Virus record (IMG/VR): IMGVR_UViG_3300010354_000853
Coordinates: 1-20,762 of that record
Length of the DNA: 20,762 nucleotides
Reading direction: 5' to 3' (one strand)
Source: a virus
The number at the start of each line of letters is the position of its first letter. Within the stretch, counting starts at the first letter, position 1. The notes beneath the pieces are model-generated. The model searched no databases. It saw only the letters and a program-made list of their open reading frames with translations, and had not been told where the DNA came from. Below, piece by piece: positions 14,401-20,762 of this stretch. A program made the translations under genes and the position numbers.

Positions 14401-15687
14401 CCAAATATTCTGCAGGCCATCGAGTTTGACGGCGCTAACGGCACCTATGACCCGATCCTGTGTGAGGCCAACGTTACCTATGCCATCTGTTTTGTTGCAT
14501 CGGCAACCGACGCTTTTGTACTCAGCAAGGCTGTGGTTGGTAAGATCGACCAGAACAACGCTACGGTAGCGTCCAAGCCGATCGGCTCTGGCAATGTCTA
14601 CACCAGCCCGGATGGGTCCAGCTGGTTGGTTCAAACGAGCTCCAGCCTTGTGCTACAGCTGCGCGAGTGTCAGTTCAATGTCGACAAGAACTTGGTTGTT
14701 TTCAACCCTGTAAGCACGGAAGACTTCAGTGTAGATAAGCTGGCCTATCTACTGCCACGTGTCCAGCAGCTGCTACCCAAAACGACGTCCATCAAGTGGT
14801 CGTACACGATTGACAACGAGATCAATGAAACCGCTATTCCCGTAGACACCGACGGTACACTGGAACCCGAGGCCATCGCCAAATTGGCAACGCCGCCGAG
14901 TGCGCAGACCGTAACGCTACGTGCTCGCCTATATGGCAGCTCCTCGCTGAGCCCGCAGATCGGTCGTAACAACGCCAAGCTGTTGGTGTTCAACCCCAAG
15001 ACCGCTGGTGTGTACAAGTCACGCAAGGTCTCCGGTGTACCAACGTACAACAATGCACGGGTGACATTCCAGCTATACACCCTATCGGGCGATGATGCCG
15101 TGAAGGTCTTCTTTGCGCCATTTGGTGCAGCCGATGCCTACGCAGCATTTACAATCACGGGGAATGCCAAGGTTGGCGACAAGCTCAAGCTAGTCATCGA
15201 CGGCACCGAATACCTGATGCCCGCGTACGCACCGGCTGGTTCCCCGACACTAGCAGAGTTTGTCAGCACTGCGCAGGCATGGCTGGAATCGCAGACTACC
15301 TTTGGTCTGCTCAAGCGTGTTGACCTGGATAGCACAAACTACAAGTTCTACTTGTACCGCAAGAACAACCAAGCCTTTGTATCCGGCGATGTCGTGCCCG
15401 CCATCGTCAAAGGTGCAGACGCTACCAGCACACTTGCAATCAGTGGTTCTACCGAATACTCCTACAAGTCCGTCACGGGAACTCCGGTAAAGCAAGTAGC
15501 GGATACGTTGTACACGGAATATACCTATGATTTGAGTGTTCCTGTTGAAGAAACGGTCCATCCGGATTACAGTGTAGGTAATCAACCGCCGAAGTCATTC
15601 CGCGTACAGCTTGAGCTCAAGACCAGCTCAAATCTGACGCTTTATCCAAGGGTCCGTAATCTGTCAGTGATTGTCGCGAGCGTGTAG
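11431..15687 (+). CDS. Large DUF4815-type baseplate protein, probable fiber connector
   Basis: This 1418-residue structural protein probably sits at the baseplate rim and carries fibers. Its N-terminal 300 residues show the DUF4815 pattern: a helix E-F-N-E-V-Q-E-I-L-Q-D-Q-I-K-x-L-G-D, then L-R-D-G-Q-T-V, an A-Y-R-W-V-Y-D-I-I-P-V segment, and I-L-V-D-R-G-R-A-Y-V-S-G-R-A-V-G-Y. A small beta module (about 458-533) resembles the one in the preceding gp8-like protein. Coiled-coil-like residues follow near 610-650. A jelly-roll-like domain begins A-Q-T-F-A-F-T-K-D-T-F-I (about 933) and has the G-x-P-G-D-R-I-L-A pattern of phage carbohydrate-binding-type domains. The C-terminus is beta-rich. AGGAG at 11420-11424 supports the GTG at 11431. 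No catalytic motif is seen. Confidence 0.72.
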   Translation: MAEPFYSRYSQKGKDSLGNPIGMPVPSGTNPDFVLTGREQGWKFVQAVPGRADQVAEFNEVQEILQDQIKELGDYVLRDGQTVGIQIRVDKTVTPAKLYIEWQNPAVPGRVYAMGQFHRVPEQMSLSLTDGFTATGLETIAFRIVKRVLTEVEEAGLYDQIIGEENYGAPGAYRWVYDIIPVVKTDANRDTYSDSYDIWILQDGDVRISANDQLAEVDRHLISYTDDLSGNCLVRGMRVRVEDKDINTLRILVDRGRAYVSGRAVGYNTTTEKTTPKTKTDVTLVAGEPLALTVADIPYGQSAAPTLQKTYSLVNSPIKVVSQLTLPVVIKKQGLVGDVFKVNVADPFEIYIPVSPPVYGPRLSIVSVTELGAGSARTAVIFTATSSGFRTSSAMTGRTIEVVWVYNALLNYGTDFNLTSGGKQLDITRESYNYPSSLQLASTDTASYVYPGVGSTKLTATATVGATQITVVSTEGLKVGQRLYLGNNRNPSNGTAGQQSNSSYDELVYINEVNNSTTLTLKSALTRAHTADLNSASGDSLYGDKDYIGLASNIYSGSVNYAWLLDRIDIVYIDQDNNIAIQVGQSNKPAYAPSLPQNVLPIAKLVIPANAEAAGIAVERFDVQRLDQQDLQKLLKRVERAEYNAAIQNLQLLSYTKASASGLNLRGILTDPFVNTDILEVTAIRNESDDYAPYVRDISGDISISIDPDNGVLSPALDMFTSALSVNTNLSTCFAGAQSIALYHTLTGSASVSNTVYTDTEIIRGSSVTAKPTLLVDTAHNTLPVTTTETFPFLNVNTRTVESIPSKLEGGYWRHRQNDVPWLAQRSIYFPLEAVYVKGRNIPAGSYTIVVDGYTVLENGNPKSVTPNASGDFSVSVTLPETTISGHNSRTVKLVDTSGTVVATTLIGANISETSFLPVVNDSLAVSPYVPVAQTFAFTKDTFIRGLSIRLSAVGAASAWLEVQVRNTDASGQPGDRILARKRVFGNQLTPNILQAIEFDGANGTYDPILCEANVTYAICFVASATDAFVLSKAVVGKIDQNNATVASKPIGSGNVYTSPDGSSWLVQTSSSLVLQLRECQFNVDKNLVVFNPVSTEDFSVDKLAYLLPRVQQLLPKTTSIKWSYTIDNEINETAIPVDTDGTLEPEAIAKLATPPSAQTVTLRARLYGSSSLSPQIGRNNAKLLVFNPKTAGVYKSRKVSGVPTYNNARVTFQLYTLSGDDAVKVFFAPFGAADAYAAFTITGNAKVGDKLKLVIDGTEYLMPAYAPAGSPTLAEFVSTAQAWLESQTTFGLLKRVDLDSTNYKFYLYRKNNQAFVSGDVVPAIVKGADATSTLAISGSTEYSYKSVTGTPVKQVADTLYTEYTYDLSVPVEETVHPDYSVGNQPPKSFRVQLELKTSSNLTLYPRVRNLSVIVASV

Positions 15688-15688
15688 C

Positions 15689-15868
15689 ATGAATCAAGTC
15701 GTACCTGATCATGTCACGTGTGCCAACACGGGTGCTTGGATCTTTCGTCCGTCTAAGGGAGAGCAGGCTCTGGAACTGGTTAAGCAGCTTCTGGATTTGC
15801 TGGCGACTTCCCCCGAGCTACCGGCTTCGGTTGTTGAGGCTGTAGCAACGATTCGGAGGTCGGCATGA
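15689..15868 (+). CDS. Small hypothetical protein, 59 residues
   Basis: This small gene fills the space between the connector and the first fiber. ATG at 15689 directly follows the TAG at 15685-15687 with one base between, and its TGA overlaps the next ATG (ATGA). The product has a short N-terminal part with two aromatic residues and one Cys, then an amphipathic helix-rich C-terminal half (E-Q-A-L-E-L-V-K-Q-L-L-D-L-L, then a second helix ending R-R-S-A). I recognise no family. The tight fit between coupled genes argues that it is real. It could be a structural adaptor or assembly factor, which is inference from position only. Its SD is weak, so it is probably translated by coupling. Confidence 0.6.
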   Translation: MNQVVPDHVTCANTGAWIFRPSKGEQALELVKQLLDLLATSPELPASVVEAVATIRRSA

Positions 15869-17979
15869 GCGTTCTTGAGCCGATCAACCAGCAGCAGCTG
15901 CTGGCTGAGGGACTGGACACCATCAACCGCAACTTCAACACTCTGTTGAACATTGCGCAGGCCACTAAGGCATCGGACAACAGCTCGGGGCTCGTACCGC
16001 CGGTAACGCTGGACCGTGCGCCGGTAAATCTCATTCTCAACTCAGGCTTTGAAAAAGGTGATCTTGTCGGTTGGAGCGAAGACGACAACGGAGGCTCTGA
16101 TTCTGCAGATTCCAGTATTGTCGACACCATTGCTGCCAATGGTCGAAAGTCTTTGAAAGTCGAAGCGGTTGCACAGAATCACAGAGCCTACCAAGGTTTA
16201 GCAGTTGTCGCAGGACAGAGTCTCAGTGCCCGCGTAAGGTTGAAGGTTGAAAGCGCCGAAGCCGGTACGGTATCGTCCCTGCGCGTGGGTTTCTATGACG
16301 CGGCGGATGCACTGATTTTGGAAGAAACTGCTTCCGGCTCCATGACCAACATCACCACCTGGCAGGAGCTGGTTCTTGAAGGCTTGACCGTACCTGCCGA
16401 AGCTGCAAGCGCTTTGGTTGCCCTTGAGGTAGCTGCAGAGGGAACAGACGGCACTGCAGTCGTGTACTGGGACGATGCGCAGGCAAATCTGCTTGCAGAA
16501 CTTGCTGATTACACCGACAACAACGACTTGTTGGCGTACAACAAGTTCGTCATTCCTGAAGCTGCCAAGGGTTTGATGCTGGCACTGGATCATGGCATCT
16601 TTCTGGCGGCATCGCAGTTCTCGATCCGCCCTGGTCAGCTTGCCCTTGCCTACGAACCGGCCACCCCTGCTGTAGTTCAGCTGACTTGGTCTGGGCTGGG
16701 TGCAGGCATTACGTCGCCTAAGGCCTTGACACGTATTACTGGCAAGAACGAGCGCTACTGGCAATTACCTGTTGACTACAGTACCAATGTACTGGTCTTT
16801 GATCACGGACTGCTGCTGCGTCGTGACCAGTACCAAGTAGATGGCGACGTGGTCATTTTGAACTATGTGCCCAGCGACCAGCCGGCCGGCTTCCAGGTAA
16901 CGGCCGCTTGGGGCGCGGGCGGCCCCGGGATTACGCCGCCAACCGCGCTCGAGCGAATTCCCGGGGCTACGCCGCTTGATACACGCTACTGGCAACTACC
17001 GGAGGATTCCGGGGACAGCGTGCTGGTCTTCGATCACGGCATCGCGCTTGATGTACAGGACTACACGGTTGACCTTGGCAAACGCGTTGTCCAGCTTAAC
17101 TACTCACCAACCGGCAACCCTTTTGATATTTCTGCATCTTGGGGCTTCACAATGGACGGCCTGTTCATTGAAAATGCCGTGCTGTCGCCCAGTCCCAACG
17201 GCTCGGTGGTGCAGTTTACCATTCCGCAGGATCCCGTAGTAAGCAGTGTGCGCATTAGGGCAAAGCTCCTGAACGGGGAGGTGGTTTACTACGAACGTGG
17301 TGTAGATTACACCATTGAAGGCCGCAGGATCGTTTTTGCGGTGGCACCGCCAGCTTTCTCGACGTTGTTTGCTTCGATGATGGCGGTTGTACTGAATAAC
17401 GACCTATCGGTCTCCAAGGTCAACAACTTTGAGGCCGTAGCGTGGAACGCTACCGGTATCGGGACAACTGCACAGGGCAACAAGTTGGTAGCCGTTGGTC
17501 CAGACGGCAAGTTACCTAACAACATCGTACCAAACGTACCAACCGTTGATGGGTTTGGTGCCATCTCCACCGCGGATGGTTCAGTCGGTACATCCGGGGC
17601 GTCGGACAAGTTGATTGCAGTAGGCGCGGACGGTCGTTTCACCAATGCGCCACTACCCCAAGACATACAGCTCGGTGCAACCAATCTCTCTTTGGTAGAG
17701 ACTATCGGTTTGGATGTCGATGTCAACGACCTGACCGAGAAGTGGGAATACAACGCCGACGGTAGTCTCAAGTCTGTAAAGTGGTTGGATGCCACGAATT
17801 CGGCCAAAAAGACTATTACCTACGAGTACAACACCGATCTGACCATCAAGAAGCGTACTGATGTCATCAGCACTTTCGTAAACACTCGTGTAGGTAACCA
17901 GACTATTACCCGCACGGTTGTCAGAAACTACACTTACAATGTCGATGGCACCATGTCGGTAGCGAAGACGGTGAGCTAA
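15865..17979 (+). CDS. Modular tail fiber/adhesin with CBM-like domain and four beta repeats
   Basis: This is probably a receptor-binding or fiber protein. After a helical N-terminus (1-45) likely to attach to the baseplate, residues about 54-213 look like a carbohydrate-binding jelly roll: N-L-I-L-N-S-G-F-E-K-G-D-L-V-G-W at the start, a K-S-L-K-V-E-A strand, and V-V-Y-W-D-D-A-Q at the end, as in CBM4/9-like modules. Four beta repeats follow (about 222-293, 294-372, 373-432, 432-510); the second and third share R-Y-W-Q-L-P and V-L-V-F-D-H-G. Two copies of K-L-[VI]-A-V-G-x-D-G-[KR] follow. The C-terminal 80 residues are YD-repeat-like strands such as W-E-Y-N-A-D-G-S-L. GGAGG at 15855-15859 supports the ATG. 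Confidence 0.72.
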   Translation: MSVLEPINQQQLLAEGLDTINRNFNTLLNIAQATKASDNSSGLVPPVTLDRAPVNLILNSGFEKGDLVGWSEDDNGGSDSADSSIVDTIAANGRKSLKVEAVAQNHRAYQGLAVVAGQSLSARVRLKVESAEAGTVSSLRVGFYDAADALILEETASGSMTNITTWQELVLEGLTVPAEAASALVALEVAAEGTDGTAVVYWDDAQANLLAELADYTDNNDLLAYNKFVIPEAAKGLMLALDHGIFLAASQFSIRPGQLALAYEPATPAVVQLTWSGLGAGITSPKALTRITGKNERYWQLPVDYSTNVLVFDHGLLLRRDQYQVDGDVVILNYVPSDQPAGFQVTAAWGAGGPGITPPTALERIPGATPLDTRYWQLPEDSGDSVLVFDHGIALDVQDYTVDLGKRVVQLNYSPTGNPFDISASWGFTMDGLFIENAVLSPSPNGSVVQFTIPQDPVVSSVRIRAKLLNGEVVYYERGVDYTIEGRRIVFAVAPPAFSTLFASMMAVVLNNDLSVSKVNNFEAVAWNATGIGTTAQGNKLVAVGPDGKLPNNIVPNVPTVDGFGAISTADGSVGTSGASDKLIAVGADGRFTNAPLPQDIQLGATNLSLVETIGLDVDVNDLTEKWEYNADGSLKSVKWLDATNSAKKTITYEYNTDLTIKKRTDVISTFVNTRVGNQTITRTVVRNYTYNVDGTMSVAKTVS
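16528..17394 (+). repeat. Four diverged beta repeats in the CBM-bearing fiber
   Basis: Units start near 16528, 16744, 16981 and 17158 and are 60-80 residues long. The second and third are clearest, both with R-Y-W-Q-L-P, then V-L-V-F-D-H-G and a tyrosine strand after it. The first and last are more diverged. The DNA differs at many silent positions, so the copies are old. Confidence 0.6.
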
Positions 17980-17982
17980 GCC

Positions 17983-19686
17983 ATGTACGACGTATCAAAC
18001 TACTCGGCAGTACAGCAGGCTTCCATCAACCAGCTGATCGGCAAGATTTACGGCCAGCCGGATAACACTCTGACCACCGACTACGCGTCGGGTGATCGTG
18101 TCAGTCCGGAGCTGTTCAACCTGCGCAATAACCAGGTCGATGCGATGTTGGCCTATTTGGAAGACAGCCGACGCGATGAAACAGCCCGCGCCATCAACGC
18201 GGAGGGTACGCTTAACAACCGCTTAGTTGGTGTAACCTTTGCGATTACGGGTGGTCGCAGCTGGATTGCCGAACCATTCAGTGGGCAGCAGCTGGTACTG
18301 AATCCACTTGTGCCGGAAACAGTATCGGTGCTGCTTTCCAAGGGCCAAGGTCTTATCAACGGCAAGTACGTTGCCATTCCCACCAACCCCACGCAGATTG
18401 ACTTTACTCTAAACGTGGCCAAGGACTTGGTCATCAACGACAGCGGTGAATTAAGCCTCCAGTCAAATGGCTACACCGAGGCTGAGAATGAACTGGTTGT
18501 CGGCTATTGGAGCGGTACGGTCTACTCGGAGCGTATTCTTGGCCAAGCCTTCCTCAACGATGTCACCTTCAAGGATGACGTGACTATTGAGGGCAACCTG
18601 ATTGTTTCTGGTACGACGACGACGGTCAATTCCACAAACTTAGATGTCAAGGACCGAGTCATCCACCTCAACGTCACTGCGGGTGACGATGTGGCCCTAC
18701 CTAGTGCCATCAGCGGTATAGCGGTAGATCGCGGTGCTGTGGCCGGTACAAAGCGCTCACTAGCTTCGCTGATCTGGCTGGAGGGGTCTTCTCGCTGGCA
18801 CTTCAGTAACACACTTGAGGATGACCTGACTGAGGTTTCAGGCGGCAGCTTGGATGTCGCACTCAAAGATTTGTACGCCCGCAACGGTTCTTGGTCCGGA
18901 ACGCTTGATGTAACCGGCGCAGTCGCGCTGTCTAATACGCTTGGCGTAGCTAGTGACTTTGCGGTAAACACCAACAAATTCATTGTTACTGCTACCTCGG
19001 GCAATACCACGGTTGCTGGAACGCTCGGTGTTACGGGTGCGACAACTTTGTCAAACACCTTGGACGTTACGGGCGCAGCTACGCTGTCCAGCACGCTTGC
19101 AGTAACCGGCAACTTGACGGTCAACACCAACAAGTTTGTTGTCACAGCTGCGTCCGGTAATACTTCTATTGCCGGAACGCTGGGTGTTACCGGGGCGACC
19201 ACGCTGTCCAGCACGCTCGGCGTTACTGGTGCCACGACTTTGTCCAGCACGCTGGGTGTAGCCGGCAACTTGACGGTCAACACCAACAAGTTTGTTGTCA
19301 CGGCCGCTTCGGGCAATACCGCGGTTGCGGGAACACTGTCCGTAGACGGTGACACTGCGCTCAAGGGTAGCACCACAGTTGGTGATGCTGACGCTGATCT
19401 GCTTAAGGTAAAAAGTATTACCCTACAGACTGACACTCGTCAGCGCGCTATTACTTATGATGCAAACGGCAGAATCGCTGCTATCGTAGAAAAGAGTTCT
19501 GATGGTGCGACAACACTCAAGACAACTACGTTTAGTTACAGCGGCACTGAAACAGATATTAACTCCGTTGCAATAGCCGCGGGTGGGGTGACAACTACCC
19601 TAACTTTTGCATATACTTCAATCAATGATCCTGTTGATGGAACTCCGCAGTCGCAGCTTACTGGCGTGACCAGTGCGGTTGCCTAG
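17983..19686 (+). CDS. Tail fiber protein with 52-residue beta repeats
   Basis: This is a probable fiber. The N-terminus (about 1-70) has N-L-R-N-N-Q-V-D-A-M-L, typical of baseplate-attaching phage structural proteins. A beta-sandwich-like part follows (70-200), containing N-G-K-Y-V-A-I-P. Residues 204-231 carry G-N-L-I-V-S-G-T-T-T-T-V-N-S-T, then D-V-K-D-R-V-I-H-L-N, a motif frequent in phage fiber and receptor-binding proteins. Three units of T-L-G-V-T-G-A-T-T-L-S-S, N-L-T-V-N-T-N-K-F and G-N-T-x-x-A-G follow (about 307-450). The last 110 residues have YD-like strands: R-A-I-T-Y-D-A-N-G-R-I, then F-S-Y-S-G-T-E. The start ATG lies three bases after the preceding stop. The C-terminal part looks richer in A+T than the rest, which may mean a swapped tip. 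Confidence 0.72.
   Translation: MYDVSNYSAVQQASINQLIGKIYGQPDNTLTTDYASGDRVSPELFNLRNNQVDAMLAYLEDSRRDETARAINAEGTLNNRLVGVTFAITGGRSWIAEPFSGQQLVLNPLVPETVSVLLSKGQGLINGKYVAIPTNPTQIDFTLNVAKDLVINDSGELSLQSNGYTEAENELVVGYWSGTVYSERILGQAFLNDVTFKDDVTIEGNLIVSGTTTTVNSTNLDVKDRVIHLNVTAGDDVALPSAISGIAVDRGAVAGTKRSLASLIWLEGSSRWHFSNTLEDDLTEVSGGSLDVALKDLYARNGSWSGTLDVTGAVALSNTLGVASDFAVNTNKFIVTATSGNTTVAGTLGVTGATTLSNTLDVTGAATLSSTLAVTGNLTVNTNKFVVTAASGNTSIAGTLGVTGATTLSSTLGVTGATTLSSTLGVAGNLTVNTNKFVVTAASGNTAVAGTLSVDGDTALKGSTTVGDADADLLKVKSITLQTDTRQRAITYDANGRIAAIVEKSSDGATTLKTTTFSYSGTETDINSVAIAAGGVTTTLTFAYTSINDPVDGTPQSQLTGVTSAVA
18901..19332 (+). repeat. Three-unit tandem repeat (120, 156 and 156 bp) in fiber gene
   Basis: Units run 18901-19020, 19021-19176 and 19177-19332. 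The last two are 52 residues each. The first is 40 residues because it has one fewer 12-residue T-L-G-V-T-G-A-T-T-L-S-S subunit. A 40-base block is identical at 19106-19145 and 19262-19301, exactly 156 bases apart, which indicates recent duplication or gene conversion. Confidence 0.85.
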
Positions 19687-19704
19687 TAGCCTGAGGAATT
19701 AACC

Positions 19705-20762
19705 GTGGAAGAATATCTGGCGATTAACCACATGCAGCGCAAGCTGTCTACGGCTAATCCTATTCACGGTGCGCTCTTGGGCGTAGCGCAGGTCGCTAAC
19801 GAGAATGCCAAGATCATTCTTGCCAACCCATCTGCAGCGCAGACCATCAGTGGTCAGAACCTGACTATCTCGGCAGACTTGGCCGTAAACGGCGGCGACC
19901 TGACGACAACCGCTACTACATTCAACCTTCTGAATGCGACTGCAACTACCGTAAACATTGCAGGTGCCGCTACAGCACTTAGCTTGGGCGCAGCCACAGG
20001 AACGGCTACGATCAAGAATGCTTCGGTTGTTTTGGACGGCGACCTTCAGGTCAAGGGTGGTGACGTAACCACCACGGCTACGACGTTCAACCTTCTGAAC
20101 GCAACGGCAACTACAGTAAACTTTGCCGGAGCTGCAACAAGCCTCAACTTGGGTGCCGCGACTGGAACGGCTACCCTAAACAACGCTAATACGATCATCA
20201 AGGGCAACGCGCGTATCGGCGGCAGTACCGCCCCTACAAACGCTCTCGACGTAACTGGCGCTGCTACCGTATCGGGCAACTTCACGGTTGATTCGACAAC
20301 GCTGCACGTAGATTCCACGAATAATCGCGTCGGCGTTGGCACTACAAGCCCAAGCTATCCGTTTGACTTTAGGAGCAACACTGCGGGTACGGTCACTTTC
20401 GGCCTGACCAACACGGATACAGGCGCATCGTCTGATGTCAGATTGTCGCTGTTTAACAGCGCAACAAACGGTGGAGTGATTCAACGCAGCACTGGGCACG
20501 CTACTGAAGCCAGTGATACGGTAATGTACTCGTCGGCTAATAACCTGCGATTCTATACAAACAGCAACCTCAGAGCCACAATTGCTTCTACAGGTGAGCT
20601 CACTTTGCAGGGCGACCTGGCAGTCGGCGGTGGCGACCTAACTACAACTGCAACTACCTTCAACCTGCTGAATGCTACGGCAACCACTGTAAACTTTGCC
20701 GGCGCCGCGACAGCGCTGAACATGGGTGTGGCGGGCGGCACTGTGACTGTTGCCGGTGACCT
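19705..20762 (+). CDS. Tail fiber protein with 55-residue repeats, 3'-truncated by window edge
   Basis: The frame is open from GTG at 19705 to the end of the window (352 complete codons). GAGGA at 19693-19697 with seven bases of spacing supports this start. The N-terminus (M-E-E-Y-L-A-I-N-H-M-Q-R-K-L) is helical and could attach to the baseplate. From about residue 59 the product is made of a repeat containing G-G-D-L-T-T-T-A-T-T-F-N-L-L-N-A, then T-V-N-F-A-G-A-A-T-x-L, seen at 19879, 20044 and 20617. Between copies lies a different beta segment with N-N-R-V-G-V-G-T-T-S-P, a motif commonly found in phage fibers and structural proteins. It follows the previous fiber with an 18-base gap. The receptor-binding tip, if this is a fiber, lies beyond the window. 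Confidence 0.75.
   Translation, partial: MEEYLAINHMQRKLSTANPIHGALLGVAQVANENAKIILANPSAAQTISGQNLTISADLAVNGGDLTTTATTFNLLNATATTVNIAGAATALSLGAATGTATIKNASVVLDGDLQVKGGDVTTTATTFNLLNATATTVNFAGAATSLNLGAATGTATLNNANTIIKGNARIGGSTAPTNALDVTGAATVSGNFTVDSTTLHVDSTNNRVGVGTTSPSYPFDFRSNTAGTVTFGLTNTDTGASSDVRLSLFNSATNGGVIQRSTGHATEASDTVMYSSANNLRFYTNSNLRATIASTGELTLQGDLAVGGGDLTTTATTFNLLNATATTVNFAGAATALNMGVAGGTVTVAGD
19879..20208 (+). repeat. Two tandem 165-bp repeats in the last fiber gene
   Basis: Units are 19879-20043 and 20044-20208, 55 residues each. Both contain the same 18-residue core TTTATTFNLLNATATTVN. Nine of those 18 codons differ silently between the two copies, so protein sequence is conserved while DNA has diverged. 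Confidence 0.85.
20617..20762 (+). repeat. Third copy of the 55-residue fiber repeat, cut by window end
   Basis: This copy restarts the same unit as 19879 and 20044 after an unrelated stretch of about 136 residues. The 18-residue core is again identical, and again uses different silent codons. The sequence ends inside this copy. Confidence 0.8.

Noticed and set aside
16924-16976. Two nearly identical CCCGGG-TACGCCGC stretches about 37 bases apart
   Set aside because: Both encode the G-I-T-P-P / G-A-T-P-L part of the linker between fiber repeats. Coding constraint and high G+C explain them.
19021-19332. Regular repeats that might suggest a CRISPR-like or non-coding array
   Set aside because: Units are multiples of three, keep an open frame and encode a standard fiber repeat; there are no unique spacers between short palindromic repeats.
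18522-19436. A 304-residue open frame on the minus strand
   Set aside because: It mirrors the repetitive fiber gene on the + strand, is Val/Pro/Ser-rich with the same repeat period, has no SD, and all supported genes run the other way.

Overview
The window is a stretch of a tailed-phage (Caudoviricetes) genome, or a prophage equivalent, with contractile-tail (myovirus-type) architecture. All genes lie on the + strand, are tightly packed, and often overlap by 1-17 bases. G+C looks slightly above one half by eye. Starts are ATG, GTG and TTG, several with clear Shine-Dalgarno (SD) sequences, which points to a bacterial host. I cannot name the host or phage genus. I see no tRNA, CRISPR array, insertion sequence or replication gene.

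Layout. (1) 1-741: the end of an Ala/Ser-rich protein of unknown function with an internal duplication. (2) 822-3222: a tube-like protein and a gp27/gpD-like baseplate hub. (3) 3230-8015: three overlapping or nearly touching genes that together look like the central spike: an OB-fold-like protein, an 827-residue protein with a long glycine-rich beta repeat, and a protein ending in a VgrG/gp5-like beta-helix. (4) 8063-10623: the baseplate wedge core, with gp25/gpW-like, gp6/gpJ-like and gpI-position proteins. (5) 10648-15687: a protein whose two ends resemble T4 gp8, then a 1418-residue DUF4815-type protein that probably links baseplate to fibers. (6) 15689-20762: a 59-residue small protein and three consecutive fiber/adhesin genes, the last running off the window.

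Taken together, the hub and spike would plug the tube, the gp25/J/I/gp8-like proteins would form the wedges around it, and the large DUF4815-type protein would attach the receptor-binding fibers. I recognise no tape-measure protein, LysM hub protein, lysozyme domain, PAAR tip or fiber chaperone here, so these must be elsewhere, absent or unrecognisable.

The most interesting points are the spike apparently split over three genes, a T4 gp8-like protein beside a P2/Mu-style J/I pair, a 10-codon reading frame with the strongest SD in the window overlapping the tube gene start, a hairpin just inside the gpI-position gene, and two fiber repeat arrays with opposite evolutionary signatures. I did not find a defence system or other clearly new non-structural system. 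Family assignments come from motif recognition without database searches.
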